From Myxococcales bacterium (lineage in GTDB: Bacteria; Myxococcota_C; UBA6777), in contig JALTMC010000286.1 of the NCBI GenBank assembly GCA_027005175.1, positions 1 through 5,802 on the forward strand: 5,802 nucleotides of DNA, in the 5' to 3' direction. Position numbers and translations under genes: made by a program. The number at the start of each line of letters is the position of its first letter. Position 1 is the first letter of the stretch. Positions 1 to 5,802 of the stretch are shown piece after piece. The notes beneath the pieces are model-generated. The model ran no database searches, was not told the origin of the DNA, and saw only the letters and a list, made by a program, of their open reading frames with translations.

Positions 1-11
1 CACAAAGATGA

Positions 12-178
12 AATGAAGTCTCTCCTGACTTTGAAATTCCAGTCTCTAAAAAAGCTCAAGATGTTATAACTCGCGGAATACATTGCTCGATGGGAACGAG
101 GCTTACCTTCAGGCCAGTACTGAAGTTGTACCTGAGAGAATAGCGAATGGTGATCCTAGAAAAAAAATTGATCTATAA
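12..178 (+). pseudogene. Possible decayed 3' end of an S41-like peptidase gene
   Basis: No frame is open through this stretch, yet two frames give protein-like text. Frame 3 from position 12 reads NEVSPDFEIPVSKKAQDVIT and stays open to a TAG at about 165. Frame 2 is open from 50 and reads LLDGNEAYLQASTEVVPERI before a TAA at 176-178. Joined by an indel around 75-92, they resemble the end of C-terminal-processing (S41) peptidases, where a 'G-V-x-P-D-I-x-V-P' strand is followed by a 'L-x-x-G-x-D-x-x-L-x-x-A-x-E' helix. That resemblance is from memory of the family and has not been tested by a search. The left edge cuts off the rest of the gene, so catalytic residues cannot be seen. It could also be chance reading in non-coding DNA, or an intact gene damaged by sequence errors. 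Confidence 0.25.
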
Positions 179-287
179 ATGACTTCGTTTCTCTCTAGTT
201 AATGATTCGTTGTCTCTTGAATATAAAATAAATCCTTGATTTTTTTTTTTTCGTTGTAGAGTTCGTATGGTAACTCAATATGAAAGT

Positions 288-316
288 TTGTATTTTAAAG
301 TATAGGAAATTATAAA
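288..316 (+). promoter_or_regulatory. Weak sigma70-like promoter candidate
   Basis: TTGTAT (288-293, three of six matches to TTGACA) is separated by 17 nt from TATAAA (311-316, five of six matches to TATAAT). The spacing is ideal but the region is AT-rich, so chance matches are expected. If real, it would start transcription about 155 nt before the lipoprotein start at 478. Confidence 0.2.
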
Positions 317-465
317 GATCACTTTGAATAGTAGTTAGTTGTAGGTTTTGTGGCAAGTGTTCAGTGTGCTTCTAAAATGGGTGGATGACTGAAAGACTAA
401 GAATCGCACAAATCTTCAAAGGCAATTGGAATACCTTCCGGTAGTCTTGGTATTGTAACAAAATG

Positions 466-471
466 AGGAGG
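466..471 (+). promoter_or_regulatory. Strong Shine-Dalgarno for the 478 start
   Basis: A full AGGAGG is present 6 nt before the ATG at 478. This near-perfect site marks 478 as a genuine start even though the reading frame after it is only 52 codons long. Confidence 0.8.
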
Positions 472-477
472 GAAAAA

Positions 478-636
478 ATGCAAAAACTACCTACGTTACC
501 TCTACTTCTAGCCGTTGTTCTTTTTGTCTCTTGTATCGAGCAGACATACCACAAAACGAAGCAGGTCAGTGTTAACACTCAGGCTTTGACAACGGGTCAA
601 CCAACAACAACCCAACAACCCAACAAGCTAAATTAA
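478..636 (+). CDS. Short lipoprotein; probable N-terminal part of a frameshifted 152-aa lipoprotein
   Basis: This 52-aa frame begins with a clear lipoprotein signal peptide: MQK, a hydrophobic core of Leu/Val/Ala, then F-V-S-C with the lipidated Cys at residue 19. Phe at -3 departs from the usual Leu, but the rest of the lipobox fits. The residue after Cys is Ile, so by the E. coli Lol rule it would not be retained in the inner membrane. The mature part is only about 34 residues, rich in Thr, Gln, Pro and Asn, and ends with a TAA just after an 8-bp tandem repeat (605-626). The start is fixed by the AGGAGG at 466-471. Such a short mature part with such a good start suggests that the present stop is not the original one: dropping one 8-bp unit carries the frame directly into the basic reading frame ending at 944. 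As it stands it could also be a small lysis-type or anchor lipopeptide. No family is recognised. Confidence 0.65.
   Translation: MQKLPTLPLLLAVVLFVSCIEQTYHKTKQVSVNTQALTTGQPTTTQQPNKLN
605..626 (+). repeat. 8-bp tandem repeat (CAACAACC, 2.75 copies)
   Basis: CAACAACC occurs at 605-612 and 613-620, followed by CAACAA at 621-626. The unit is not a multiple of three, so each gain or loss moves the reading frame. Loss of one unit, or gain of two, joins the frame starting at 478 to the frame ending at 944. The copy number is low compared with typical contingency repeats, so slippage in vivo is possible but not assured. Confidence 0.85.
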
Positions 637-644
637 ATTGTTCT

Positions 645-944
645 GTGAAAGATCACGTGCACCTACCGAAATCAACCTACTCTGGAAAAGCCAAACATGT
701 CCATACACAGCAACGAATTGCCCCGCAACGAAAGCATAAATACAAACTTCAAAACGCAGGAAAGAGCAAAAGGGGTAGGGTTATTAGGAGGAAGCACACA
801 GCACAAGAAATTGCGGATTTTCTAAAAAAACGTGCTCTGTACATGCAAAAGTTCAGACAGCTTCGTCTTACCTACAAAAACGATAAAAAGAAGCTAGAAC
901 AAGAGCGTATCAAACTAAAAATACAAGTCTTTCCCAACAAGTAA
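645..944 (+). CDS. Highly basic coiled-coil-like protein, probable C-terminal part of the upstream lipoprotein
   Basis: The 99 residues from the GTG at 645 contain about 30 Lys/Arg and only 6 Asp/Glu, plus several His early on. The first half is low in hydrophobic residues. The second half (from about residue 53, TAQEIADFLKKR onward) looks like one long amphipathic, possibly coiled-coil helix ending in IQVFPNK. No Shine-Dalgarno precedes the GTG, and the only other obvious in-frame start, the ATG at 843, lacks one too. The frame is actually open back to 576, across the end of the lipoprotein frame. The simplest reading is that this is the body of that lipoprotein, displaced by an indel in the 8-bp repeat; the repaired protein would be 152 aa with a strongly positive surface-exposed domain. 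A cationic lipoprotein could bind nucleic acid, LPS or an acidic polymer, but that is speculation. No family is recognised. Confidence 0.5.
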   Translation: MKDHVHLPKSTYSGKAKHVHTQQRIAPQRKHKYKLQNAGKSKRGRVIRRKHTAQEIADFLKKRALYMQKFRQLRLTYKNDKKKLEQERIKLKIQVFPNK

Positions 945-946
945 GT

Positions 947-978
947 TGTAATTTGGTCCATTCAAATGGATAATTACA
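947..978. other. 32-nt hairpin between the basic lipoprotein frame and the protease gene
   Basis: TGTAATT (947-953) pairs with AATTACA (972-978). Inside it TCCAT (957-961) pairs with ATGGA (966-970) around a TCAA tetraloop, with a 3/1 internal bulge. There is no T-run after it, so it is not a canonical Rho-independent terminator. It ends 12 nt before the protease Shine-Dalgarno (991-998) and could act as an mRNA-stability or processing stem. Confidence 0.4.
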
Positions 979-1005
979 CCAAAATGACAAAGAAGGGGAA
1001 TACCA

Positions 1006-4000
1006 ATGAAACATTCTATTACTCTTCCGTACGGGTTCATTGTCTTTTTTGTAATAACTCCGGCCTGGTCTGTGACACACATTCATCAAAATGTAACAGC
1101 GACAGTCGTTCCCGAGATTTCTATTACTTTTGCTCCAGGAACCTATGAGATTGAAACAAAAAACCTAGCTGGAGGCTCTGCACCTGACACTGTTATATAT
1201 GTGTGGGGGGGCTTCTTATAGGTCAGGTGGACAAGAATGATGATGGTGGCTCAGAACCTTTTGCCTCAAAAATCACATTAACGGTCTCCACAACAGAAAC
1301 ATATACGATTATTGTTCATGCCTGGGCGACAGATCGTTATGGCACCGCTGATCTCGTCATCAAAAATGTCGGTACTGGAGCGACCCTATACAATCAAAAT
1401 ATCAGCTTTGGAGGAGGAAGAGTTGATGTTCATGATTTACCTCATAGCACATCCTATGAGTACGAAACGGTTCTTACCAGAGGAGGGAGCAGCGACACGA
1501 AGATCTACGCATTACAATGCTCATCTTTGGATATGGTTCAAGTAGATGATGATTATGGTACTGGCTTGGCGTCTTACATAAAATCTCAGGATATCTGCCA
1601 AATCATCATAGGTGCTTATTCTACCAATACCGAGGGAACAACGACACTGTATGTCAACGACCACAACAGTGACAACGACGGCGACGGATTAGGCGCAGGG
1701 TTGGAGAATGCGTTGGGAACGTGTGATAACAATACGCAGGCAGGATGCACTGAAGTTTTTAATCCAAAGGATACGGATGGTGACGGCCTCCTGGATAATT
1801 GGGAGGTGTACGGTGTGGATGCAGCTTGGTGGCCACAACACCTACCCATGTGGGGTGCCAATCCCCGTCATAAAGATATCTTTATTGAAGTGGATTACAC
1901 CCTATCCCCGACCTGCGCCACAAATAATGATTGTACGGGGGGTACGCTCTGTACCAGCGGGACATGCGGGAATGCTTGGTCCTCCAACCCTATGACAGAG
2001 GCTGATGTTATAAAGATACAAGCCTACTTTAATGTGGCGAAAGCGGCAGATGTTCGCAATCCCGACGGCCAGGATGGAATCAGCTTACATTTTGATCTCG
2101 GAAAGACTCCAACCAATCAGGCGTATGCAACACTTTATGGCAACTGGGGTGGCTCTGGAGCGGTCCCATCGGGCTCCTACTATAGGACGGTTTCTACATA
2201 TACCTCTTATTTTAGCAACATCCGTCGACATGTGTTTCGCTATGCTCTAGCTGAAAACTTATCCCACCTTGGCAAATTTTGTGGTGGAGAAGCCCCTGTG
2301 ACGGGTGATCATATGGTATATCAACCGTATTCAACGGGAGGTTGCGCTAACGCTTTTGCCCATGAATTGGGTCACTCTGTTGGTTTGCACCATTATGGTG
2401 ACGGTAGTTGGGGAAAGGTGAATTGCAAGCCACATTATAAGAGCATTATGAACTATTCCTCAGGGCATTGGGGGCCATCAGCAGATAAATTTGCGGCGGG
2501 AGATATCCCACAGTTATTACAGCCATCCAATATTCTTGAAACGACGGGGCTGGGCTTTCTCACTAGCGGGACAAATGTTGATCCCACGTACTTGCAGGGA
2601 GATCCATTTTGGCTCATGACACAGGCATATATGCCAAGTACTTCACTTCCGACATACATAGACTGGAACAGAAATGGGATCTACGACACCGTTGCTGTTC
2701 GTGCATCTGTAACCTGGGAAAGAGCAGATTGTGGTAATCTTGGGCATAAAAAAAGTGCATTATACGATACAACACTGATTGCAAATTCGCTTCCCACCGC
2801 AACCCCGAAAATCTTGAGAAGAGGAGATAAGCTATACATTTTCTATATGGGAACCGATCGCAAAATATATTATCGCTTTGGCACGATCTTGCTGGCAAGC
2901 GTCAACGGATCGTATGGCTCCTGCCAGGCAGGTGGCGATGACATCTCCACAGCAACCCCCTGTGTCCAGTGGCAGAACCCACAACCAATCGCAGTGGACA
3001 CCATAAAAGGCCTCTCTGCTGTTTTGATATGGGATCGGATTATTTTAGCCTATGTGAAAGATAGCGACTCAAAAATATATACTTTACCAGCCTCAGGTTT
3101 TAATACAGATGGTACAATCAACTGGTATCCTGAATCGATTGTGACCAGTTCCATTACAACATCTGTGGAACCTGAATTAACAGTCATGCAGGTCGATCTA
3201 GGCTCTTTCGGCGGCTCATCCAGTATTGTGGGTTTGTTTGTGCTGGATAATTCCGACAACAAACATAAGTGGTTCTCTCTCAATAACATCAACTCAGGTT
3301 GGACATCACAAGGTGAGGTAAAGAACACATCAGGTGTAATTCTTACAGGTGTAATCAGCCCATCGATTATTGCCTGGCCTGACCCCAGCGTGCCTACTGG
3401 TATGGCCTGTGGAGTCTTCCCAGATATGAATAAACTCCTCCGCTTTTACTGTTTTGACAAAGCGACCAATCAATGGACAGACCTTACGAACAAAGCATTT
3501 TCTACAATTCCAAGCACACAAGGCAAGCCCAGCCTAGCCTATCATTACTACCGAAAAGGCGACGGCACACTGTTATCCCCATCCATTGAGTCCGGTCAAT
3601 TTTGGTTAACCTTCACCGAAAATCAAGCCACCGGCCAAGAGCCACGCGTCCTCTTTTCACAAGCGATCTCTACCATCACACCGCCAGGTAGCTTTACCAC
3701 AACAAATCTGATATTTAAATATCCCAGAACTCTGACTGGAGCTTTCCATATCCCCTATGCTCTAGCAGTGGGCACAGGAATATCCATGTATGAGGACAAA
3801 GAGGTAGCAGCGCTTAAAGCTGTATGGACAAGGAGTTACACTTGGAAGAATGGAAATAATCCAGGTACATTTAGCACACGCGTCGAAGTTGACTTTCTGC
3901 CCTTTGCTGACGGAACCTTCACCTTTACTCCAGGACTGAAGGCTGGTAACGATTTTCGTGTAATGGAAAGACGTATTTGTGAAGGGTTGCACAATAGAGA

Positions 4001-4088
4001 GTACAAAGATTCGCAAGGCAATGTGGTGAAAGCCAGCGATCATGTAACAATATGTGGCACCTCTTCTGATAGCCACTGGGGATACTAG
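1006..4088 (+). CDS. Secreted zinc metalloprotease (metzincin-type) with beta-propeller, broken by a frameshift at a G7 run
   Basis: The start at 1006 has AGAAGGGG (991-998) 7 nt upstream and a Sec signal peptide (about residues 1-22). This frame stops with TAG at 1219-1221, while the frame of the rest is open from 1188 to 4088. One extra G in the G7 run (1205-1211) gives a continuous 1027-aa protein; numbering below uses it. Residues 47-121 and 151-219 are two related beta-rich repeats. Two calcium-type loops follow (221-235 and 253-267, D-x-D-G-D-G). The strand DIFIEVDYT (291-299) is followed by a C-x5-C-x5-C-x4-C insertion (Cys 304, 310, 316, 321). The zinc site HELGHSVGLHH gives His453, Glu454, His457 and His463, and the Met-turn SIMNY has Met482. 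The 'HKDIFIEVDY' strand and 'NCKPxYxSxMNY' are known from a family of bacterial secreted zinc proteases. DWNRNGIYD (553-561) is another calcium-type loop. From about 600 to 960, five or six similar strand patterns suggest a sialidase-like beta-propeller, perhaps for substrate binding. No C-terminal sorting tag is visible. The substrate is unknown. Confidence 0.88.
1205..1211 (+). repeat. G7 homopolymer at the protease frameshift
   Basis: Seven consecutive G residues form the only homopolymer in the 1188-1221 interval where the two protease frames overlap. A G8 version would read ...V-W-G-G-L-L-I-G... and restore one continuous frame. The site is a known type of slippage hotspot and equally a typical place for a sequencing undercall. 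Confidence 0.85.
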
Positions 4089-4092
4089 GAGG
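4087..4092 (+). promoter_or_regulatory. Shine-Dalgarno overlapping the protease stop codon
   Basis: AGGAGG begins inside the TAG stop (4086-4088) of the protease gene and lies 4 nt before the ATG at 4097. Ribosomes finishing the protease would reach this site directly, which suggests translational coupling of the two genes. Confidence 0.8.
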
Positions 4093-4096
4093 CCGA

Positions 4097-4642
4097 ATGA
4101 GATGGTTTCGATTCTTATTTCTCGTCGCACTGTTCTGGTCATTTACAAGCTGTTCAGACATCCGTCCTACAGAAAAGACAAAGCCCGAAAGTGGCAGCAC
4201 TATGGACTCCTCTGCGCAAGGACAGCGAACATCCGAGCCAGCTACGGAGATCGTAGAAATCCCAGAGGAACCTCATTCATCGGTGGAAAAAACGCCGGAA
4301 GAGAGGGCTTCTTCAGATTTTACTCCAGAAAACCCACCCACAGAGAAAAAGTTATCCTTTGATGATGTGATTAAGTTAATTCGTGAAAACCGCTCTTGTA
4401 CTAAATTCATAGATTGCACCTATTATACCTATGGCCAGCCCTGCAGTTGCGATGAAGTTGCGATTTCTTATTCTGTTACCATAGACAAGATCGTAAGGGA
4501 ATATGTAAAAGACCTTAAGTTTATAAAAAAGCTTGAAAGAATACGGGAATTCAGAGTTCCTTGTGATGCGATGTATCATGGGTTTGGCTGTGTCAAAGGG
4601 GTCTGTTCGATAAAGACAGACAATACAAAATGTCGTCGGTAA
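4097..4642 (+). CDS. Cys-rich lipoprotein coupled to the metalloprotease
   Basis: The 181-aa product starts with a lipoprotein signal (MRWFRF, a hydrophobic core, then F-T-S-C) with lipid attachment at Cys19. Residues +2/+3 are Ser-Asp, with no inner-membrane retention Asp at +2, so outer membrane placement is likely. Residues 21-85 are a low-complexity linker rich in Pro, Glu, Ser and Thr that would hold the C-terminal domain away from the membrane. Residues 87-181 form a compact domain with eight Cys, spaced C101-x5-C107-x8-C116-x-C118-x37-C156-x8-C165-x4-C170-x8-C179; the even number suggests four disulfides. The long gap holds a probable helix (VTIDKIVREYVKDLKFIKKL). Similar small 'C..DC...C.C...C..G.C' domains occur in lipoproteins of Myxococcota-like bacteria, as far as I recall, without a known function. 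The gene starts 8 nt after the protease stop, sharing its ribosome binding site with it. A role as anchor, inhibitor or partner of the protease is inference from position only. Confidence 0.85.
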   Translation: MRWFRFLFLVALFWSFTSCSDIRPTEKTKPESGSTMDSSAQGQRTSEPATEIVEIPEEPHSSVEKTPEERASSDFTPENPPTEKKLSFDDVIKLIRENRSCTKFIDCTYYTYGQPCSCDEVAISYSVTIDKIVREYVKDLKFIKKLERIREFRVPCDAMYHGFGCVKGVCSIKTDNTKCRR

Positions 4643-4701
4643 GGAGTACACGACTTTCCCTCTAAACCTAAGCACCAATTCCGTGTAACTTGAGACTCGT
4701 G

Positions 4702-4718
4702 AACCGCGATTGGCGGTT
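4702..4718. other. Small inverted repeat in the spacer before the pirin gene
   Basis: AACCGC (4702-4707) pairs with GCGGTT (4713-4718) around a 5-nt loop, extendable by one G-T pair. Only three T residues follow, so it is at best a weak terminator for the upstream genes; it could also be an operator near the pirin promoter. The rest of the 95-bp spacer shows no clear promoter. Confidence 0.3.
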
Positions 4719-4743
4719 TGTGGCTTGAGTGAAGTGAGTGACT

Positions 4744-5766
4744 ATGATGTCTGAACGAATTATCCTATCCGTGAAGCCACTTCAGTTTCCCTGGCAGCCG
4801 TCTGATCCTTTTTTGTTTTGTGCTCATCACGATGACCACTTTCCAGAGGGGAACAAAAGTTTAGGACCTCAAGAGTCTCTGGCAGGGCGTCATCTGGGGA
4901 TGGACTTTTCTCGAAAAGATGGTTGGAGCATGTATCATGGAGAGGAAGTTCCCGGCTTTCCGCGGCATCCACACCGAGGATTTGAGACTATCACTGTCGC
5001 CCGGAAGGGTTATATCGACCATGCTGACTCTATGGGGGCAACCGCTCGCTTTGGCATGGGTGATGTGCAATGGATGACAGCCGGTAAAGGGGTTGTTCAT
5101 TCAGAGATGTTTCCCCTGGTGAACCAGGATTCTTCCAATCACACAGAGTTGTTTCAGATCTGGCTAAACCTTCCACAAGAGAACAAGTTTACAGAGAGTC
5201 ACTTTAAGATGATGTGGAGTCATACGATTCCTCGACAGACATTCTCTGATGAGCAGGGTCGGGAGTCGGAAGTGACGATTATCGCAGGTAAGCTTGGTGA
5301 GCATGAACCACCAACGCCTCCTCCTGGTTCCTGGGCATCACGAGAAGATGCAGATGTTGCAATTTGGACGTTGCGCATGGCACCTCGTGCTACCTGGACT
5401 GTACCTCCTGCAAAGCCGGGTAGTCATCGGACTTTTTTCTTCTTTGCAGGGGATGAACTGGAGATGGCTGGTGAGCAGGTTCGAGTGGAACATTCCATCG
5501 AAGTGCGTGGTGATAGGGCCGTGTCCATTACGAACGGTACCCAAGAAGCTGAACTCTTGATGTTACAGGGCCGACCTATCAATGAACCTGTGGCACAACG
5601 TGGCCCCTTTGTGATGAACACCCAAGAAGAGATCTACCAGGCAATGATAGACTACCAACGCACTGGATTTGGCGGCTGGCCCTGGAAAAATGATGGCCCC
5701 ACCCACCCCAGGGAAAAAGGACGCTTTGCGATTCATGCCGATGGTAAGGAAGAATCTCCAGAGTAG
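4744..5766 (+). CDS. Pirin family bicupin protein
   Basis: The product is a two-cupin pirin of about 340 aa. The N-terminal cupin carries the metal site seen in pirins: His75 and His77 in RHPHRGFETI, then His119 and Glu121 in GKGVVHSEMFP (numbered from the ATG at 4744). These match the His/His/His/Glu set that binds iron in human pirin and E. coli YhhW. The C-terminal cupin ends with the family signature QGRPINEPVAQRGPFVMNT and the tail YQRTGFGGWPW. At about 340 aa it is longer than the usual 230-300, mainly through a longer C-terminal extension (THPREKGRFAIHADGKEESPE) and an insert near residues 187-205. Known pirins act as quercetin 2,3-dioxygenases or as redox or metabolic regulators in the cytoplasm; which applies here is not shown. 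The start is uncertain: GTG 4738, ATG 4744 and ATG 4747 are in frame with only weak ribosome binding sequence. It has no signal peptide and looks unrelated to the exported genes upstream. Confidence 0.93.
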   Translation: MMSERIILSVKPLQFPWQPSDPFLFCAHHDDHFPEGNKSLGPQESLAGRHLGMDFSRKDGWSMYHGEEVPGFPRHPHRGFETITVARKGYIDHADSMGATARFGMGDVQWMTAGKGVVHSEMFPLVNQDSSNHTELFQIWLNLPQENKFTESHFKMMWSHTIPRQTFSDEQGRESEVTIIAGKLGEHEPPTPPPGSWASREDADVAIWTLRMAPRATWTVPPAKPGSHRTFFFFAGDELEMAGEQVRVEHSIEVRGDRAVSITNGTQEAELLMLQGRPINEPVAQRGPFVMNTQEEIYQAMIDYQRTGFGGWPWKNDGPTHPREKGRFAIHADGKEESPE

Positions 5767-5802
5767 CTCTTCCCTTGAGCCCGCTTTGGTAAGTCTCAGT
5801 TT

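Larger units (their letters stand above)
179..477. other. AT-rich non-coding region upstream of the exported-protein block
   Basis: No supported gene lies in these roughly 300 bases on either strand. The region is visibly AT-rich and holds a T12 homopolymer (240-251) that is not preceded by a convincing hairpin, so it is not called a terminator. A small inverted repeat GGAA-tacc-TTCC sits at 428-439, next to a weak promoter-like pair (TTGGAA at 426-431, an extended -10-like TGGTATTGT at 448-456). The long leader before the start at 478 leaves room for regulation, but nothing matches a riboswitch or known operator that I recognise. Confidence 0.5.

Noticed and set aside
240-251. T12 run as a Rho-independent terminator
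   Set aside because: No stable GC-containing hairpin lies directly upstream of it; the surroundings are simply AT-rich.
372-578. Minus-strand 68-aa frame
   Set aside because: It lies antisense to the well-supported lipoprotein start, lacks a ribosome binding site and shows no recognisable motif.
605-626. CRISPR-like or programmed -1 ribosomal frameshift interpretation of the CAACAACC array
   Set aside because: The repeats are contiguous without spacers, and no X-XXY-YYZ slippery heptamer is seen in frame; replication slippage or decay fits better.
966-1148. Plus-strand 60-aa frame starting in the hairpin
   Set aside because: It is an out-of-frame reading of the protease signal-peptide region; the 1006 start has the ribosome binding site and the signal peptide.
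1203-1205. GTG at 1203 as the true start of the protease
   Set aside because: It has no ribosome binding site or signal peptide and falls in the middle of the first repeat domain, whose beginning is encoded in the upstream frame.
3762-4200. Several overlapping minus-strand frames over the end of the protease and start of the lipoprotein
   Set aside because: They are antisense shadows of two well-supported genes with no motif of their own.
4054-4362. Plus-strand 102-aa frame across the protease/lipoprotein junction
   Set aside because: It is the alternate-frame reading of the lipoprotein linker and lacks a suitable ribosome binding site.
4641-4646. AAGGAG just after the lipoprotein stop as a ribosome binding site
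   Set aside because: No start codon with a usable reading frame follows at the proper distance.

Overview
The window reads as a bacterial chromosome segment with an export-heavy gene block on the plus strand. The coding style points to a Gram-negative predatory or environmental lineage of the Myxococcota / Bradymonadota kind: lipoprotein signal peptides, a Cys-x5-Cys-x5-Cys-x4-Cys motif inserted in a secreted metalloprotease, aspartate-rich calcium-type repeats, and a Cys-rich lipoprotein with a long Pro/Glu/Ser/Thr linker. This placement is an inference from protein style; no marker gene is present.

Layout. Positions 1-178 hold no intact gene but show protein-like stretches broken over more than one frame, possibly the decayed 3' end of an S41-type peptidase. 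Positions 179-477 are AT-rich and non-coding, with a T12 tract. A very short lipoprotein gene (478-636, 52 aa, excellent ribosome binding site) is followed in another frame by a strongly basic 99-aa reading frame (645-944) that has no ribosome binding site of its own. An 8-bp tandem repeat (605-626) lies at the junction, and loss of exactly one unit would fuse the two into a 152-aa lipoprotein. After a short spacer containing a 32-nt hairpin comes a large secreted zinc metalloprotease gene (1006-4088). It is interrupted near its 5' end by a frameshift at a G7 run; one extra G gives a continuous 1027-aa protein. Its TAG stop is embedded in the Shine-Dalgarno sequence of a 181-aa Cys-rich lipoprotein gene (4097-4642), so those two are very likely co-expressed. 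A 95-bp spacer leads to a separate-looking pirin gene (4744-5766), and the last 36 bases carry nothing recognisable.

How it fits together. The three middle genes all encode exported products in the same orientation: a basic surface lipoprotein, a multidomain calcium/zinc protease with a predicted beta-propeller, and a Cys-rich lipoprotein. A secreted-protease cassette with a lipid-anchored partner is a reasonable hypothesis. Both upstream genes are out of frame at length-variable tracts. This is either reversible ON/OFF switching, early decay, or indel error in the assembly; the sequence alone cannot choose between these. The pirin gene is probably an unrelated cytoplasmic cupin enzyme or regulator.
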